From positions 248,001 through 312,000 of the forward strand of contig NZ_LQRT01000060.1 in NCBI RefSeq assembly GCF_001632745.1: DNA of 64,000 nucleotides. The letters are read 5' to 3'. The position numbers were made by a program, and so were the translations under genes. The notes beneath the pieces are model-generated. The model was given only the letters and a program-made list of their open reading frames with translations, was not told where the DNA came from and did not search any database. Numbering within the stretch: the first letter of the stretch is position 1; every line of letters begins with the position of its first letter. Shown here one piece after another: positions 53,304-62,345 of this stretch. Origin of the DNA: Aquimarina aggregata. Lineage in GTDB: Bacteria > Bacteroidota > Bacteroidia > Flavobacteriales > Flavobacteriaceae.

Positions 53304-53706
53304 TATTAAATTATAACATTAGTTTGTCAAATATTTTAGCTTGTCTTTGACCCGCCATTTACCCGCCAATTGGGATATAGGTAGAAGTTTCAAAGCTTTT
53401 GGGTTTTTATTTTGAATTCGAAATATAGGAATTATTCTATTGGGATGAGGTATTGATTATTTAAGAAATTAATTTTTATCAATACTTTGTTATGTGTTTT
53501 TTAAGCACTTTTAAGATTAGATCTTGAAGATAGTATTCTGATTAATACATGTATGTTTCGGGGAAAAATATTGTTTTTTGCAAGCTAGATAGTCTACATT
53601 AGTTTTAATTAATGCGTCTTAGTTTAAATTGTTAAGTAATTACAGATTGATCACTTTATTTTGAATGGTATGAGCAAACTTTAAGGTTTTAAAAAATCCT
53701 TTTCCT
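53304..53706. other. Intergenic region with ACCCGCCA direct repeats
   Basis: Between the XRE gene and a hypothetical gene. The notable part is ACCCGCCA at 53350-53357 and again at 53361-53368, 11 bp apart, standing out by G+C content. The remainder (53369-53706) is AT-rich, and I see no gene, RNA or repeat in it. Confidence 0.5.
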
Positions 53707-54039
53707 TTAGGCTCTTATTGTTAATGTCTTTAGATATCCTTTAACCTCAATGAACATAGCTTCTTTACTATTCATGTCATCAATATTGTTACAATAATGA
53801 TATCCAAAAGAATAATTCATAGAAAATTCTTCTATATCGATCAATTCAGGGTTGTTCTTGTAGTTCTCTATTTCTTCAATAAACCTTCTTCTTAAGTTGG
53901 CATAATTTATTGCATAAAGTTTATCGTTATTTAGATCATCGATAAATTGATTCACTGTATTGTTTATTTTTTTAATCTGCTTCCAGGTTCCTTTTAAAAA
54001 ACTAAATTCTTCTCTTCTATTCATAATTTTGTTGGTCAT
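53707..54039 (-). CDS. Small hypothetical protein
   Basis: 110 aa from ATG 54039 (MTNKIMNRREEFSFLKGTWK); a longer frame reaches 54105 and a later Met lies five codons in, so the start is uncertain. The sequence is charged and probably helical (KKINNTVNQFIDDLNNDKLYAINYANLRRRFIEEIENY) with a C-terminal strand region, FIEVKGYLKTLTIRA. No signal peptide, membrane segment or recognisable motif. Isolated on the minus strand, 230 bp downstream of mfd. Confidence 0.55.
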   Translation of the reverse strand: MTNKIMNRREEFSFLKGTWKQIKKINNTVNQFIDDLNNDKLYAINYANLRRRFIEEIENYKNNPELIDIEEFSMNYSFGYHYCNNIDDMNSKEAMFIEVKGYLKTLTIRA

Positions 54040-54269
54040 ATTGTTAGAATTATGATTAAAATTAAAAATATATACTCCATTATATAGTGTTTGACGGTAA
54101 AACACCTAAAAACTATCGTTAAAATACGATTTTTTATCGATGAATGGTTTTTTAAAAGTTTAAAGTCTAATTTCAATACCTTTAAAACAAGAAAAAGAAA
54201 GATTGTTCTTACAAAATTAACAGGTGCCACTAATTAGACAGTGGTCTTGTATAAGATATATTCAATTTA

Positions 54270-57200
54270 CTAATTCTCAAGCTTTAGCGGTTGTAAAACC
54301 TTTAATGCTTTGTCAACAGATTTTATGTGTTCAAAAGTTAGTAATAAGCGTAACCCATTTCTGGTTTGTTTTTCTTTCATTTTACAAACACCAGGATTCT
54401 TTTGTACAAATTGAAGTACTAAAGAGAACGCAGGAGTCTGGTAAAAACCAGATTGTTGATCACTAATAAAATATCCAATTAATTTGTTTTGTTTCAGAAT
54501 TACTTTTTCCAAGCCTATGCCGGTTGCAATCCATTTTATTCTAACAGAATTTAATAAATCTAACGCTTGGTCTGGTAGTTCGCCAAAGCGATCAATTAAT
54601 CGTGATTCATAGTTTTGCAAGGCTTCTTCATCTTTTATTCCGTTAAGTTCGGTATAAAGATTTAATCGTTCTGTAATATTGTTAATGTAATCATCGGGAA
54701 ACAACAGTTCAAAATCGGTATCAATTTGGGTATCTTTTAGATATACTTTTTCTTTGGCTTCATCTTCATAAAGTTCGGCAAACTCATTTTCTTTAAGTTC
54801 TTCTATAGCTTCATTTAGAATTTTCTGATAGGTATCAAATCCAATTTCATTAATAAAACCACTTTGTTCACCACCCAACAAATCTCCTGCACCTCGTATC
54901 TCAAGATCTTTCATAGCGATGTTAAATCCACTTCCAAGTTCAGAAAATTGCTCTAGAGCAGTAATACGCTTGCGTGCATCTTCTGTCATAGCAGAATAAG
55001 GAGGCGTGATAAAATAACAGAATGCTTTTTTATTGCTCCTACCCACACGACCTCGCATTTGATGCAAATCAGAAAGCCCAAAATTATTGGCATTATTAAT
55101 AAAAATAGTATTAGCATTTGGCACGTCTAAGCCACTCTCCACAATAGTAGTAGAAATTAAAACATCAAATTCACCATTCATAAAAGAAAGCATTAAACTT
55201 TCTAATTTTTTTCCTTCCATTTGTCCATGTCCAATACCTACTTTAGCATCAGGAACAAGACGTTGTACCATACCTGCTACTTCTTTTATATTTTCAATTC
55301 TATTATGAATAAAATATACTTGTCCACCACGTTGTATTTCATAGCTAATGGCATCTCTAATAGTTTCTTCGTTAAATCGTATCACATTGGTTTCTATTGG
55401 ATATCGATTAGGAGGTGGTGTAGTGATTGTTGATAAATCACGGGCTGCCATTAAACTAAATTGCAATGTACGAGGGATAGGGGTGGCGGTTAATGTTAGT
55501 GTATCTACATTTTCTTTAATCGTTTTAAGCTTGTCTTTTACAGATACCCCAAATTTTTGTTCTTCATCGATCACCAATAATCCAAGATCTTTAAATTTTA
55601 CACTTTTATTGACCAGTTGATGCGTACCAATAATAATATCAACTTTTCCTGATGCCAATTCTTCTAATGTTTCTCTTTTTTGTTTAGCTGTACGGAAACG
55701 GTTTACATAATCTACTGTTACCGGGAAATCTTTAAGACGTTCTCTAAATGTTTTTGCATGTTGAAAAGCAAGAATTGTAGTAGGAACAAGAATAGCGACT
55801 TGTTTACCATTATCAACGGCCTTAAATGCAGCTCGTATAGCAACTTCTGTCTTACCAAATCCAACATCTCCACATATCAAGCGATCCATCGGACGTTCAC
55901 TTTCCATATCCGCTTTTACAGCTTCTGTGGCGGTACTTTGATCGGGAGTGTCTTCATAGATAAAAGAAGCCTCAAGTTCATGTTGTAAATAGCTATCAGG
56001 GTTATACTGAAACCCTTTTTGTAACTTTCGCTTTGCATATAGCTGAATGAGGTTAAACGCTATATGTTTTACACGAGCTTTGGTTTTTTGTTTAAGAGTT
56101 TTCCAAGCTTTTGAACCTAACTTATAAATTTGAGGAGGTTTACCATCCTTACCGTTATACTTAGAAATTTTATGCAGAGAATGAATGCTCAGGTATAGTA
56201 CATCCCTTTCTCCGTAAATTAATTTTATAGCCTCTTGCTTTTTACCTTCAACATCTATTTTTTGCAGGCCTCCAAATTTTCCTATTCCATGATCTATGTG
56301 GGTAACATAATCACCAACCTCAAGATTTGTAAGCTCTTTAAGGGTAATAGCTTGTTTTTTGGCGTATCCATTTTTTAGATTGAACTTGTGATAACGCTCA
56401 AATATCTGATGGTCGGTATAACAGGCAATCTTTTGATTGTGATCTATAAAACCTTGAAAAGCAGAAAAAACAATAGTTTCATATTGTTTTACATCAAGAT
56501 CGGCATCATCAAAAATATCATGAAAACGTTTTGCTTGCTGCTCACTCACACAGAAGATATAATTCTTATATCCATTTTCATGATTTTCATTTAGATTTTG
56601 AATCAGTAAATCAAACTGTTTATTAAACGATGGTTGAGGCTTAGTGTCAAATTTTATAGCATAATCTGCTTTGGTAAAAGGTCGGTCTCCAATTTCTACT
56701 AATGTAAACTCTAATAATTGTTTTTTAATAAGTTCTGAAGTGGCAAAAAGTTCGTTTGGTTTGCCATGTTTTATATCTTCTGATAATGTTTTGAAAGCCA
56801 CCTCGGCTTTTTCAAAATTTTTATCAATTCTAGCAGAAAGTAAATCAATATCCTTGGCAAGAACTACCGTTTTTGAAGCAATATATTTTAAAAAACTCTC
56901 TCGAGTTTCTTGCATGGCTTTATTTTCGACATTTGGAATTACCGTAATTTTTTTAATTTGATCTGTAGATAATTGAGTTTCTACATCAAATGTTCTTATA
57001 CTATCGACTTCGTCTCCAAAAAACTCGATTCGATAAGGTTTGTCATTACTAAAAGAAAAAACGTCTACAATCCCACCACGTACCGAAAATTCTCCTGGTT
57101 CTGTTACAAAATCTACTCTTTGAAATTGATATTCAAATAAAACTTCATTTATAAAATCAAGAGATAAGGTGTCATTTACGCTTATTTTTAGTGTGTTTTT

Positions 57201-57617
57201 TTCCAGTTCCTTTCGGGTAACTACTTTTTCGAATAGAGCATCGGGATAGGTAACGATTAAAGCTGGTTTTTTGCGAGAATTAATTCGGTTAAGAACTTCT
57301 GCTCTAAGTAGTACATTAGCATTATCGGTTTCTTCTATTTGATATGGTCTACGATAACTACCGGGATAGAACAAAACATTTTTGTCACCCAGTAATTGTT
57401 CAAGATCATTTAGATAATATGCTGCCTCTTCTTTATCGTTAAAAATGCATAAAAAGGGTTGCTCACTAGTTTCAAAAATGGCAGTAATTGCAAAAGAAAG
57501 AGAAGATCCTAGTAGGCCTTGTAAATGTACTTTTGCTTCAGATTGGGCAATAGCTTTTCCCAGTTTCTGTACTTGCAGAGACTGTGAAATGGTTTGCGAG
57601 ATTAAAGTAGTGCTCAC
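54270..57617 (-). CDS. mfd: Transcription-repair coupling factor
   Basis: A full-length 1115-aa Mfd that releases RNA polymerase stalled at lesions and recruits UvrA. The UvrB-like N-terminal module contains VTYPDALFEKVV, EPGEFSVRGGIVDVFS and EFFGDEVDSIR; the RNA-polymerase-interacting domain has VGDYVTHIDHGIGKFGGL; the RecG-like translocase shows GDVGFGKTEVAIRAAFKA (Walker A, near residue 585), VIDEEQKFGV (DExx), TLTATPIPRTLQ and QMRGRVGRS (motif VI). The C-terminal TRCF domain follows from about residue 960. The gene is long and intact; none of the neighbouring genes is related. Confidence 0.97.
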   Translation of the reverse strand: MSTTLISQTISQSLQVQKLGKAIAQSEAKVHLQGLLGSSLSFAITAIFETSEQPFLCIFNDKEEAAYYLNDLEQLLGDKNVLFYPGSYRRPYQIEETDNANVLLRAEVLNRINSRKKPALIVTYPDALFEKVVTRKELEKNTLKISVNDTLSLDFINEVLFEYQFQRVDFVTEPGEFSVRGGIVDVFSFSNDKPYRIEFFGDEVDSIRTFDVETQLSTDQIKKITVIPNVENKAMQETRESFLKYIASKTVVLAKDIDLLSARIDKNFEKAEVAFKTLSEDIKHGKPNELFATSELIKKQLLEFTLVEIGDRPFTKADYAIKFDTKPQPSFNKQFDLLIQNLNENHENGYKNYIFCVSEQQAKRFHDIFDDADLDVKQYETIVFSAFQGFIDHNQKIACYTDHQIFERYHKFNLKNGYAKKQAITLKELTNLEVGDYVTHIDHGIGKFGGLQKIDVEGKKQEAIKLIYGERDVLYLSIHSLHKISKYNGKDGKPPQIYKLGSKAWKTLKQKTKARVKHIAFNLIQLYAKRKLQKGFQYNPDSYLQHELEASFIYEDTPDQSTATEAVKADMESERPMDRLICGDVGFGKTEVAIRAAFKAVDNGKQVAILVPTTILAFQHAKTFRERLKDFPVTVDYVNRFRTAKQKRETLEELASGKVDIIIGTHQLVNKSVKFKDLGLLVIDEEQKFGVSVKDKLKTIKENVDTLTLTATPIPRTLQFSLMAARDLSTITTPPPNRYPIETNVIRFNEETIRDAISYEIQRGGQVYFIHNRIENIKEVAGMVQRLVPDAKVGIGHGQMEGKKLESLMLSFMNGEFDVLISTTIVESGLDVPNANTIFINNANNFGLSDLHQMRGRVGRSNKKAFCYFITPPYSAMTEDARKRITALEQFSELGSGFNIAMKDLEIRGAGDLLGGEQSGFINEIGFDTYQKILNEAIEELKENEFAELYEDEAKEKVYLKDTQIDTDFELLFPDDYINNITERLNLYTELNGIKDEEALQNYESRLIDRFGELPDQALDLLNSVRIKWIATGIGLEKVILKQNKLIGYFISDQQSGFYQTPAFSLVLQFVQKNPGVCKMKEKQTRNGLRLLLTFEHIKSVDKALKVLQPLKLEN

Positions 57618-57697
57618 TAAGCGGGTATTTTAGCACAAATATAATATTTTAAGTATTTTATAGAATGTTATATAAGCGTAAAATTCTAAAGAGTTTT

Positions 57698-57979
57698 TCA
57701 AGATAATTCGTTAGTAAAACTTTGAGCTATGCTTTTAACCCATGAGATAGTTTCATCATCGTCTCTAAAATATTTATTGGCTTCGATACCTATTTCAGCT
57801 AAAATACTAGTGTCCTCAATAATAATATTTAATTCTTTTTGAGTTTGGTTGATGATATCAAATGGGTTTTCAGAAAAAAAACTTTTTACCACTTCTTGAT
57901 CATTCAGATTATCGAGATCTGCACTTGAGAAATATCCGGTAAGAAATTGAAACAAAAAGGGGTACTTTACTTCTAACAT
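57698..57979 (-). CDS. CdiI-type immunity protein, probable antidote to the adjacent RNase
   Basis: A 93-aa acidic cytoplasmic protein. YPFLFQFLTGYFSSADLD near the N-terminus, DQEVVKSFFSENP and a C-terminal ANKYFRDDDETISWVKSIAQ match, from memory, the CdiI_2 immunity family that accompanies contact-dependent growth inhibition toxins. It lies 92 bp downstream of an RNase A-like lipoprotein gene on the same strand, which is the expected order for toxin and immunity. The absence of a signal sequence fits a cytoplasmic antidote that guards against incoming sibling toxin. Family assignment by eye; the pairing supports it. Confidence 0.78.
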   Translation of the reverse strand: MLEVKYPFLFQFLTGYFSSADLDNLNDQEVVKSFFSENPFDIINQTQKELNIIIEDTSILAEIGIEANKYFRDDDETISWVKSIAQSFTNELS

Positions 57980-57996
57980 ACTTTATTATTCAGTTT

Positions 57997-58050
57997 AAAA
58001 ACCCTCAAATCCAAATATATTAAATTCAATTTTTAGATACGAGGGTTTTT
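57997..58050. terminator. Hairpin between toxin and immunity genes
   Basis: AAAAACCCTC (57997-58006) pairs with GAGGGTTTTT (58041-58050) around a 34-nt AT-rich loop. It sits between the toxin stop and the immunity start. It may reduce read-through from the toxin, letting the immunity gene be expressed on its own, but the loop is long. Confidence 0.4.
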
Positions 58051-58071
58051 GGTTTTTGATGCATTAAAATA

Positions 58072-58593
58072 TTAATTTGGGTATGATGTCAATACATAAT
58101 ATCCATTTGGAGCACTTGATCTTTTTTGTAAGATCACTCTAAATTTTCTTGAAGGATTTGGATTATTTTGCCCTCTCCTTAATACAACACCTATATTTCT
58201 TCTATGTGTATAGCTTAATGTAAGTCTGGAACCACCGCCACTTAACCAATTATTAATTCGAACCCTATTTGTGTTAATAGCATTTACGATTACTTGTCCA
58301 GCTTGGTTTAACTCATAGTATGTACTGGCGGCACTAATTGAACTTGTATTTAATCTATTGCGAAGGTATGCTGTGGACTTTCCTACATGTCGCTCGATAG
58401 TATGACCACCTAAACTTTCTTGTTGTCTTAAAAAGGTTGAATTCTTTGAAGGGGATAGGTTTTCTTCTTTATCTAGCTGTTCTATAGATACGACCGTACT
58501 GTCATCGTTTTTTTCGCAAGAAGAAAAAGAAGATATGATCACTAATCCTAAAACAAATAGTTTTAAGAAGTAATTGATTTTTGGAAATTTCAT
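58072..58593 (-). CDS. Exported lipoprotein with RNase A-like (CdiA-CT type) toxin domain
   Basis: ATG at 58593 gives a 173-aa lipoprotein, MKFPKINYFLKLFVLGLVII and then SSFSSC with Cys26 as lipid site; the frame to 58647 adds 18 residues and is rejected. After a linker (27-60) the remaining 113 residues match the bacterial RNase A-like toxin domain of CdiA C-termini: GGHTIERHVGKS, LNTSSISAASTYYELNQAG, LSYTHRRNIGVVLRRG and a final APNGYYVLTSYPN. His69, Arg80 (11 residues later), Thr169 and Tyr171 occupy the positions of the catalytic set I recall from the Yersinia kristensenii CdiA-CT structure. Normally this domain ends a huge CdiA; here it stands alone on a lipid anchor. An immunity-type gene follows. 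Confidence 0.82.
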   Translation of the reverse strand: MKFPKINYFLKLFVLGLVIISSFSSCEKNDDSTVVSIEQLDKEENLSPSKNSTFLRQQESLGGHTIERHVGKSTAYLRNRLNTSSISAASTYYELNQAGQVIVNAINTNRVRINNWLSGGGSRLTLSYTHRRNIGVVLRRGQNNPNPSRKFRVILQKRSSAPNGYYVLTSYPN

Positions 58594-58745
58594 GAGTTCG
58601 ATTTTAAGATTAAAATAAACTCTGGCCGGAGTTGAACTTTGTTTCAACTAAAATATAGTATAAATAACTATACAAGATAACCAAAGGATTAGGCTTTGGT
58701 TATGGTAAAGTTAAATACGCAAGGATGATAAAGAGAATTTCTATT

Positions 58746-59897
58746 TTATAATATGCTTTTAAAGCATTTTAATAATTGATCAAAATCAGCTTCAGAGTTA
58801 TACACATTCGGAGAGATACGCATGGCGTTTCCTCTAAAAGACACAATAATGTTTTCTTGTTTTAACTTTGTTTTTAATTTATCTACATCTAGATGTTCAG
58901 GAAAATAAACCCCAAGAAGATGATGTGCCCTATGGAGATCATTTTCTATAAAGCATCCAAGATCTCTAAGCTCATTAACTGCGTGGGCAGAGATTTTTGT
59001 ACAATAGTCTTGTATGTTTTTAGGCTGCCATTGGATTAATTGGTCAATGGCCTTTATCATCATAGGAGTAAGTACAAAATTACTTGCTTCACCTACAGCA
59101 TATCGCGCTGCTTTTTCATGATAACGATCCTCATATTTAGTGAGTCCTGTAAAATCTTGACTGTTGTAACGATTCATCCAATTATGCTCGATAGGTGTAC
59201 CATTATTAAAAGCATCACTATAGTAGGCCATTCCAATAGAATATGGACCAAGTAACCATTTGTAACCTCCACAAATTAATACATCTGGTTCAATTTCTTG
59301 TATAGAAAACGGAAATGCACCTACACTTTGTGTGCCATCTATGACAAGCATTGCGTTAGACTGTGTAGCTTTTTCTCGTATAGTTTTTAAATCAAACAAA
59401 GTACCATCTGCCCAATGCACTTGTGCCAAAGCAATAACAGCTGTTTTTTGTGTTATGGCAGCGAGTATATTTTGATTCCATTTTGGCCCTCGGTTTTCAA
59501 AAGTTTGAGGAGGTTTAATGATTTTTATAGTAGCTTCTTTTTTCTTGGCAACCTCTTGCCAGATATATACATTGCTAGGAAATTGTTCATCGACCAGTAG
59601 TATTTCATCTCCTTTTTGGATAGGAACATTATTGGCAGCATTTGCAATACCATAGGATACCGAAGGTATACTCACTACATTTCTGTAATCTGGAGCATGA
59701 ATTAAAGTGGCAAAACGCTGTTTTAAAATCTCTTTGTCAGTAAAAAAATCATCAGGTAAAATTGTATTAGGTTGCCCTTTTCGAGCTACAGATTCTAACC
59801 CAGCTTTGGTTACAGATTTTAATTGTGGAGCCATATATGCTCCGTTTAAATAGGTAATATTTTCAGAAAGGTCAAAGAGGTGTTTTTGATTTTGCAT
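58746..59897 (-). CDS. Class V aminotransferase / cysteine desulfurase-like enzyme
   Basis: 383-aa PLP enzyme of the class V group. YLNGAYMAPQ, VVSIPSVSYGIANAANN, HWADGTLFDLKTIRE, LVIDGTQSVGAFPF and the lysine motif DVLICGGYKWLLGPYSIGMAYY (PLP Lys in GYKW) are in the expected order, with GEASNFVLTPMMIKAIDQL and a C-terminal ISFRGNAMRISPNVYNSEAD-like arginine region. The lack of an obvious reactive Cys loop argues against a classical IscS; kynureninase-like or isopenicillin-epimerase-like roles are possible. Its promoter region contains one copy of a 54-bp repeat. Confidence 0.9.
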   Translation of the reverse strand: MQNQKHLFDLSENITYLNGAYMAPQLKSVTKAGLESVARKGQPNTILPDDFFTDKEILKQRFATLIHAPDYRNVVSIPSVSYGIANAANNVPIQKGDEILLVDEQFPSNVYIWQEVAKKKEATIKIIKPPQTFENRGPKWNQNILAAITQKTAVIALAQVHWADGTLFDLKTIREKATQSNAMLVIDGTQSVGAFPFSIQEIEPDVLICGGYKWLLGPYSIGMAYYSDAFNNGTPIEHNWMNRYNSQDFTGLTKYEDRYHEKAARYAVGEASNFVLTPMMIKAIDQLIQWQPKNIQDYCTKISAHAVNELRDLGCFIENDLHRAHHLLGVYFPEHLDVDKLKTKLKQENIIVSFRGNAMRISPNVYNSEADFDQLLKCFKSIL

Positions 59898-59920
59898 GTA
59901 TACTTCTTAATTTGAAGTCT

Positions 59921-59974
59921 AAAATTAGAATTTCTATAGCGTATGCAAAAGTGTTTATGAAAATATTAGGAATA
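59921..59974. repeat. 54-bp direct repeat, copy A
   Basis: Matches 61933-61986 at 49 of 54 positions in the same orientation. It lies 24 bp upstream of the class V aminotransferase start, so on the minus strand it may contain that gene's promoter (TTTTG then, after 18 bp, TAATTTTA). Confidence 0.7.
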
Positions 59975-60095
59975 CAAGGTTGTTTTAATTTCATTTAAGC
60001 TATTTTAAAGGTAGTGATCCTATGCTATAATATAAACAAGAGTTATCCTTTAATAGTTTTCTATACTTTACTATATAAACCTTCACCCGTAAAAA

Positions 60096-61823
60096 TTATT
60101 TTATTTGTTTTTCTAATTCTTTTATAAAATAGGATGGATAAATTCCGTTCTGGTTGTAAAAGGTTTTTGAAAAAACTTCTGCCGTATTAAATCCCATTTC
60201 TTGGGCAATAGCCTTTATAGTATAGTTTCTGAATTTAGGTTCTGTTTTTAACTTCACTATAGATTGATTTATTCTTAAATCATTGATATAATGCTTAAAG
60301 GATTTTTCTTTATATGTATTAATGATTTTGGATAAATAGTTCGAATTGGTTTTAAACTTCTTTGCTAGAGAAGTTAATGATATCTCTTGTTGCGTAAACC
60401 CTAATTCATTTTCAAAAATTTTCAATTTGTTAAGAATCTCTTTTACAACTTCATCAGGTATAGTAAGTTTTGCCTTTTCCTGCTGCAATGCTGTTTTTGT
60501 GTCACCTTTTTTAGGAACATCTTTTTTATGGTAAAGTTCTTCAAATCGTCGTTTATATTGTTTTTGACGTCTTCTATTAATTAACCATAAGATAGATAAC
60601 AAAAAACTAACAATTCCTAATATGCTAATAATCGTGTAGGATGTTTTTTTCCCAGTTTTTAAACTATCGATAATTTTTTGTTTTTCTGAAAGTAATCTTG
60701 GAGTATCATAGTTTTGTACAACTCCCTTTATTAAATACCTATAATTAGTGTGCAGTATGCTATCAACAGTAATTAATTGCTGGATATATTTTAATTGATT
60801 ATCCTTATCACCTAATTTTTTGTAATAATTGATTAAGATTTCATAATTTTCGCGATTATTGGGCATAATCTCAGCTATGTTCTGAAATATTTCATCAACT
60901 TTAATATGTGCATTAATAGCTTCTTTTTCTTCGCCCAATGCATCCAAGGTTTTTCCGAAAAAAAAGTAAGCCATAGAAAGATTGGCTTCATCTCCATTCA
61001 ATTTAAACTCTTTAATAGCGTTTGATAAACTATCTTTGGCTGTTGTGAAATTCTTTTTATCAAATAGATTAATACCTTCATTTAGTGTAAAGTAATGTCT
61101 AAAATCTTCATCTTTAAAAGTTATAGATTCTGTATATCCAAGAACATTAATATACGTTGCCGAATCTAGCTTCTTATTTAAGTTATAAGCATCTGATAGT
61201 GCAAATAATGTTCTTAAATAGTCTCTTGATTTTTCCTTTTTACATTTTGAAAAATACTGATAACATTGTCTAAGTTCTTTTAATGCCGTTTGATGTTCAC
61301 CTATTCTACTTTTTAAGATGCCCATACTTTTTTTACTAGCATAAAACAAATGAGTATTTCCGGACTCTTTTGCTTTTTCATTGGTTTTAAGGTATAAGTC
61401 AATAGCTTTTTTAAAATTCCCTCTATTGTATGCTATTTTAGCCTTATAAAAATAAGCTGATGCTGGATAAAGTTTTGTGTTTAAATTTTTTGCATATAGA
61501 ATCATACTGTCTATATATTTGTCTTTAATTTTTTCATCTTGAGTAACAATTGAAAAATAAAAGAATCCATTAGCTATTTTGATAGTGTCATTATCAATTT
61601 TTGCCTTATAAAGATATGATTGTGCATACGGGATTGCTTTTAAAGAGTCCTTGAAATTTCCGTATACTAATTTTCTTAAATACGAATACTCTTTTGTTGA
61701 TAAGCTGTCAGAGGAAGTTTGAAAGGCAAAAAGAGTTAGGCTATTAAATAAGAGAAATATGGGGAGAAATGAAGTGAAAAAGAGTTTTATATTTTTTTGA
61801 AAAAATGCAATAGCACACGACAT
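60096..61823 (-). CDS. TPR-sensor AraC-family regulator, copy 1
   Basis: 575 aa. An N-terminal signal or membrane segment (LFFTSFLPIFLLFNSLTLFAFQ) is followed by about 350 residues of TPR repeats (for example AYFYKAKIAYNRGNFKKAIDLYLKTNEKA and MAYFFFGKTLDALGEEKEAINAHIKVDEIF), a membrane helix near residues 393-413 (TIISILGIVSFLLSILWLIN) and a C-terminal AraC domain (SLAKKFKTNSNYLSKIINTYKEKSFKHYI ... AIAQEMGFNTAEVFSKTFYNQNGIYPSYF). The TPR part would be periplasmic and the HTH cytoplasmic. It is clearly paralogous to the gene at 62346. A small lanthipeptide-like gene lies between them. Confidence 0.92.
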   Translation of the reverse strand: MSCAIAFFQKNIKLFFTSFLPIFLLFNSLTLFAFQTSSDSLSTKEYSYLRKLVYGNFKDSLKAIPYAQSYLYKAKIDNDTIKIANGFFYFSIVTQDEKIKDKYIDSMILYAKNLNTKLYPASAYFYKAKIAYNRGNFKKAIDLYLKTNEKAKESGNTHLFYASKKSMGILKSRIGEHQTALKELRQCYQYFSKCKKEKSRDYLRTLFALSDAYNLNKKLDSATYINVLGYTESITFKDEDFRHYFTLNEGINLFDKKNFTTAKDSLSNAIKEFKLNGDEANLSMAYFFFGKTLDALGEEKEAINAHIKVDEIFQNIAEIMPNNRENYEILINYYKKLGDKDNQLKYIQQLITVDSILHTNYRYLIKGVVQNYDTPRLLSEKQKIIDSLKTGKKTSYTIISILGIVSFLLSILWLINRRRQKQYKRRFEELYHKKDVPKKGDTKTALQQEKAKLTIPDEVVKEILNKLKIFENELGFTQQEISLTSLAKKFKTNSNYLSKIINTYKEKSFKHYINDLRINQSIVKLKTEPKFRNYTIKAIAQEMGFNTAEVFSKTFYNQNGIYPSYFIKELEKQIK

Positions 61824-61932
61824 TTATAAGAAATTTTTACTTTTCAAATTTACAGATTTAAAGAGGAAAAACCAATTTTGATTTTCTTGTTGTATTAGTT
61901 GTTAGTCTCTATGAATATTCCAAAATTATCAT

Positions 61933-61986
61933 AAAATTAGACTTTCTATAACGTATGTAAAAGTGTTTGTGAAAATATTGGGAATA
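61933..61986. repeat. 54-bp direct repeat, copy B
   Basis: Same orientation as 59921-59974 with five mismatches. It lies 110 bp upstream of the TPR-AraC gene start (minus strand) and just beyond the terminator of the lanthipeptide-like gene. Confidence 0.7.
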
Positions 61987-62008
61987 GGTAACTCTTTTAA
62001 GTTTTATA

Positions 62009-62041
62009 AAAAAGCCTTGGTCATCATCACCAAGGCTTTTT
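62009..62041. terminator. Intrinsic terminator of the lanthipeptide-like gene
   Basis: AAAAAGCCTTGGT pairs with ACCAAGGCTTTTT around CATCATC, with T runs on both strands. It lies 17 bp beyond the peptide stop on the minus strand. Confidence 0.88.
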
Positions 62042-62057
62042 TTGAAATTTAAAGTGA

Positions 62058-62225
62058 TTAACACTCATGTTGTTCTGAAACTAAAGTACCTGTAACACAT
62101 TCACCAATTGGATACGATTTTAAACAGCCTTTGCTACCACCTTGGATTTGAGTTGTTTGAATATGATTTAATTTTACAATTGTAGCTTTTTTTAGAGAAA
62201 TAGTGTTTAGATTTTTCCTTTTCAT
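62058..62225 (-). CDS. Orphan class I lanthipeptide-like precursor peptide
   Basis: A 55-aa gene. The leader MKRKNLNTISLKKATIVKLN followed by HIQTTQIQGG has the Bacteroidetes pattern KKLxLKKxTIxKLN...I.GG named class I lanthipeptide in current annotation. The core after GG (SKGCLKSYPIGECVTGTLVS and then EQHEC) has three Cys (34, 43, 55) plus Ser and Thr suited to thioether rings. No LanB, LanC or transporter is in this window, so either modification occurs elsewhere or the gene cluster continues beyond base 64000. It sits between two paralogous TPR-AraC regulators, all on the minus strand, with its own terminator. Confidence 0.75.
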   Translation of the reverse strand: MKRKNLNTISLKKATIVKLNHIQTTQIQGGSKGCLKSYPIGECVTGTLVSEQHEC

Positions 62226-62345
62226 TTTTTCTGTATATAAGTTTAATTGAAGCTAATATATATTATATATATTAGAAATAGTAAATCTATTGTTTAAAAT
62301 TTATGTCTCTATTACTTATGATATTACGATACTTTTAGCTAAGTA

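Noticed and set aside
57698..58593. A full CDI or polymorphic-toxin locus
   Set aside because: No CdiB, CdiA filament, Rhs or PAAR sequence is present; only the toxin and immunity modules are found, so I report a stand-alone pair.
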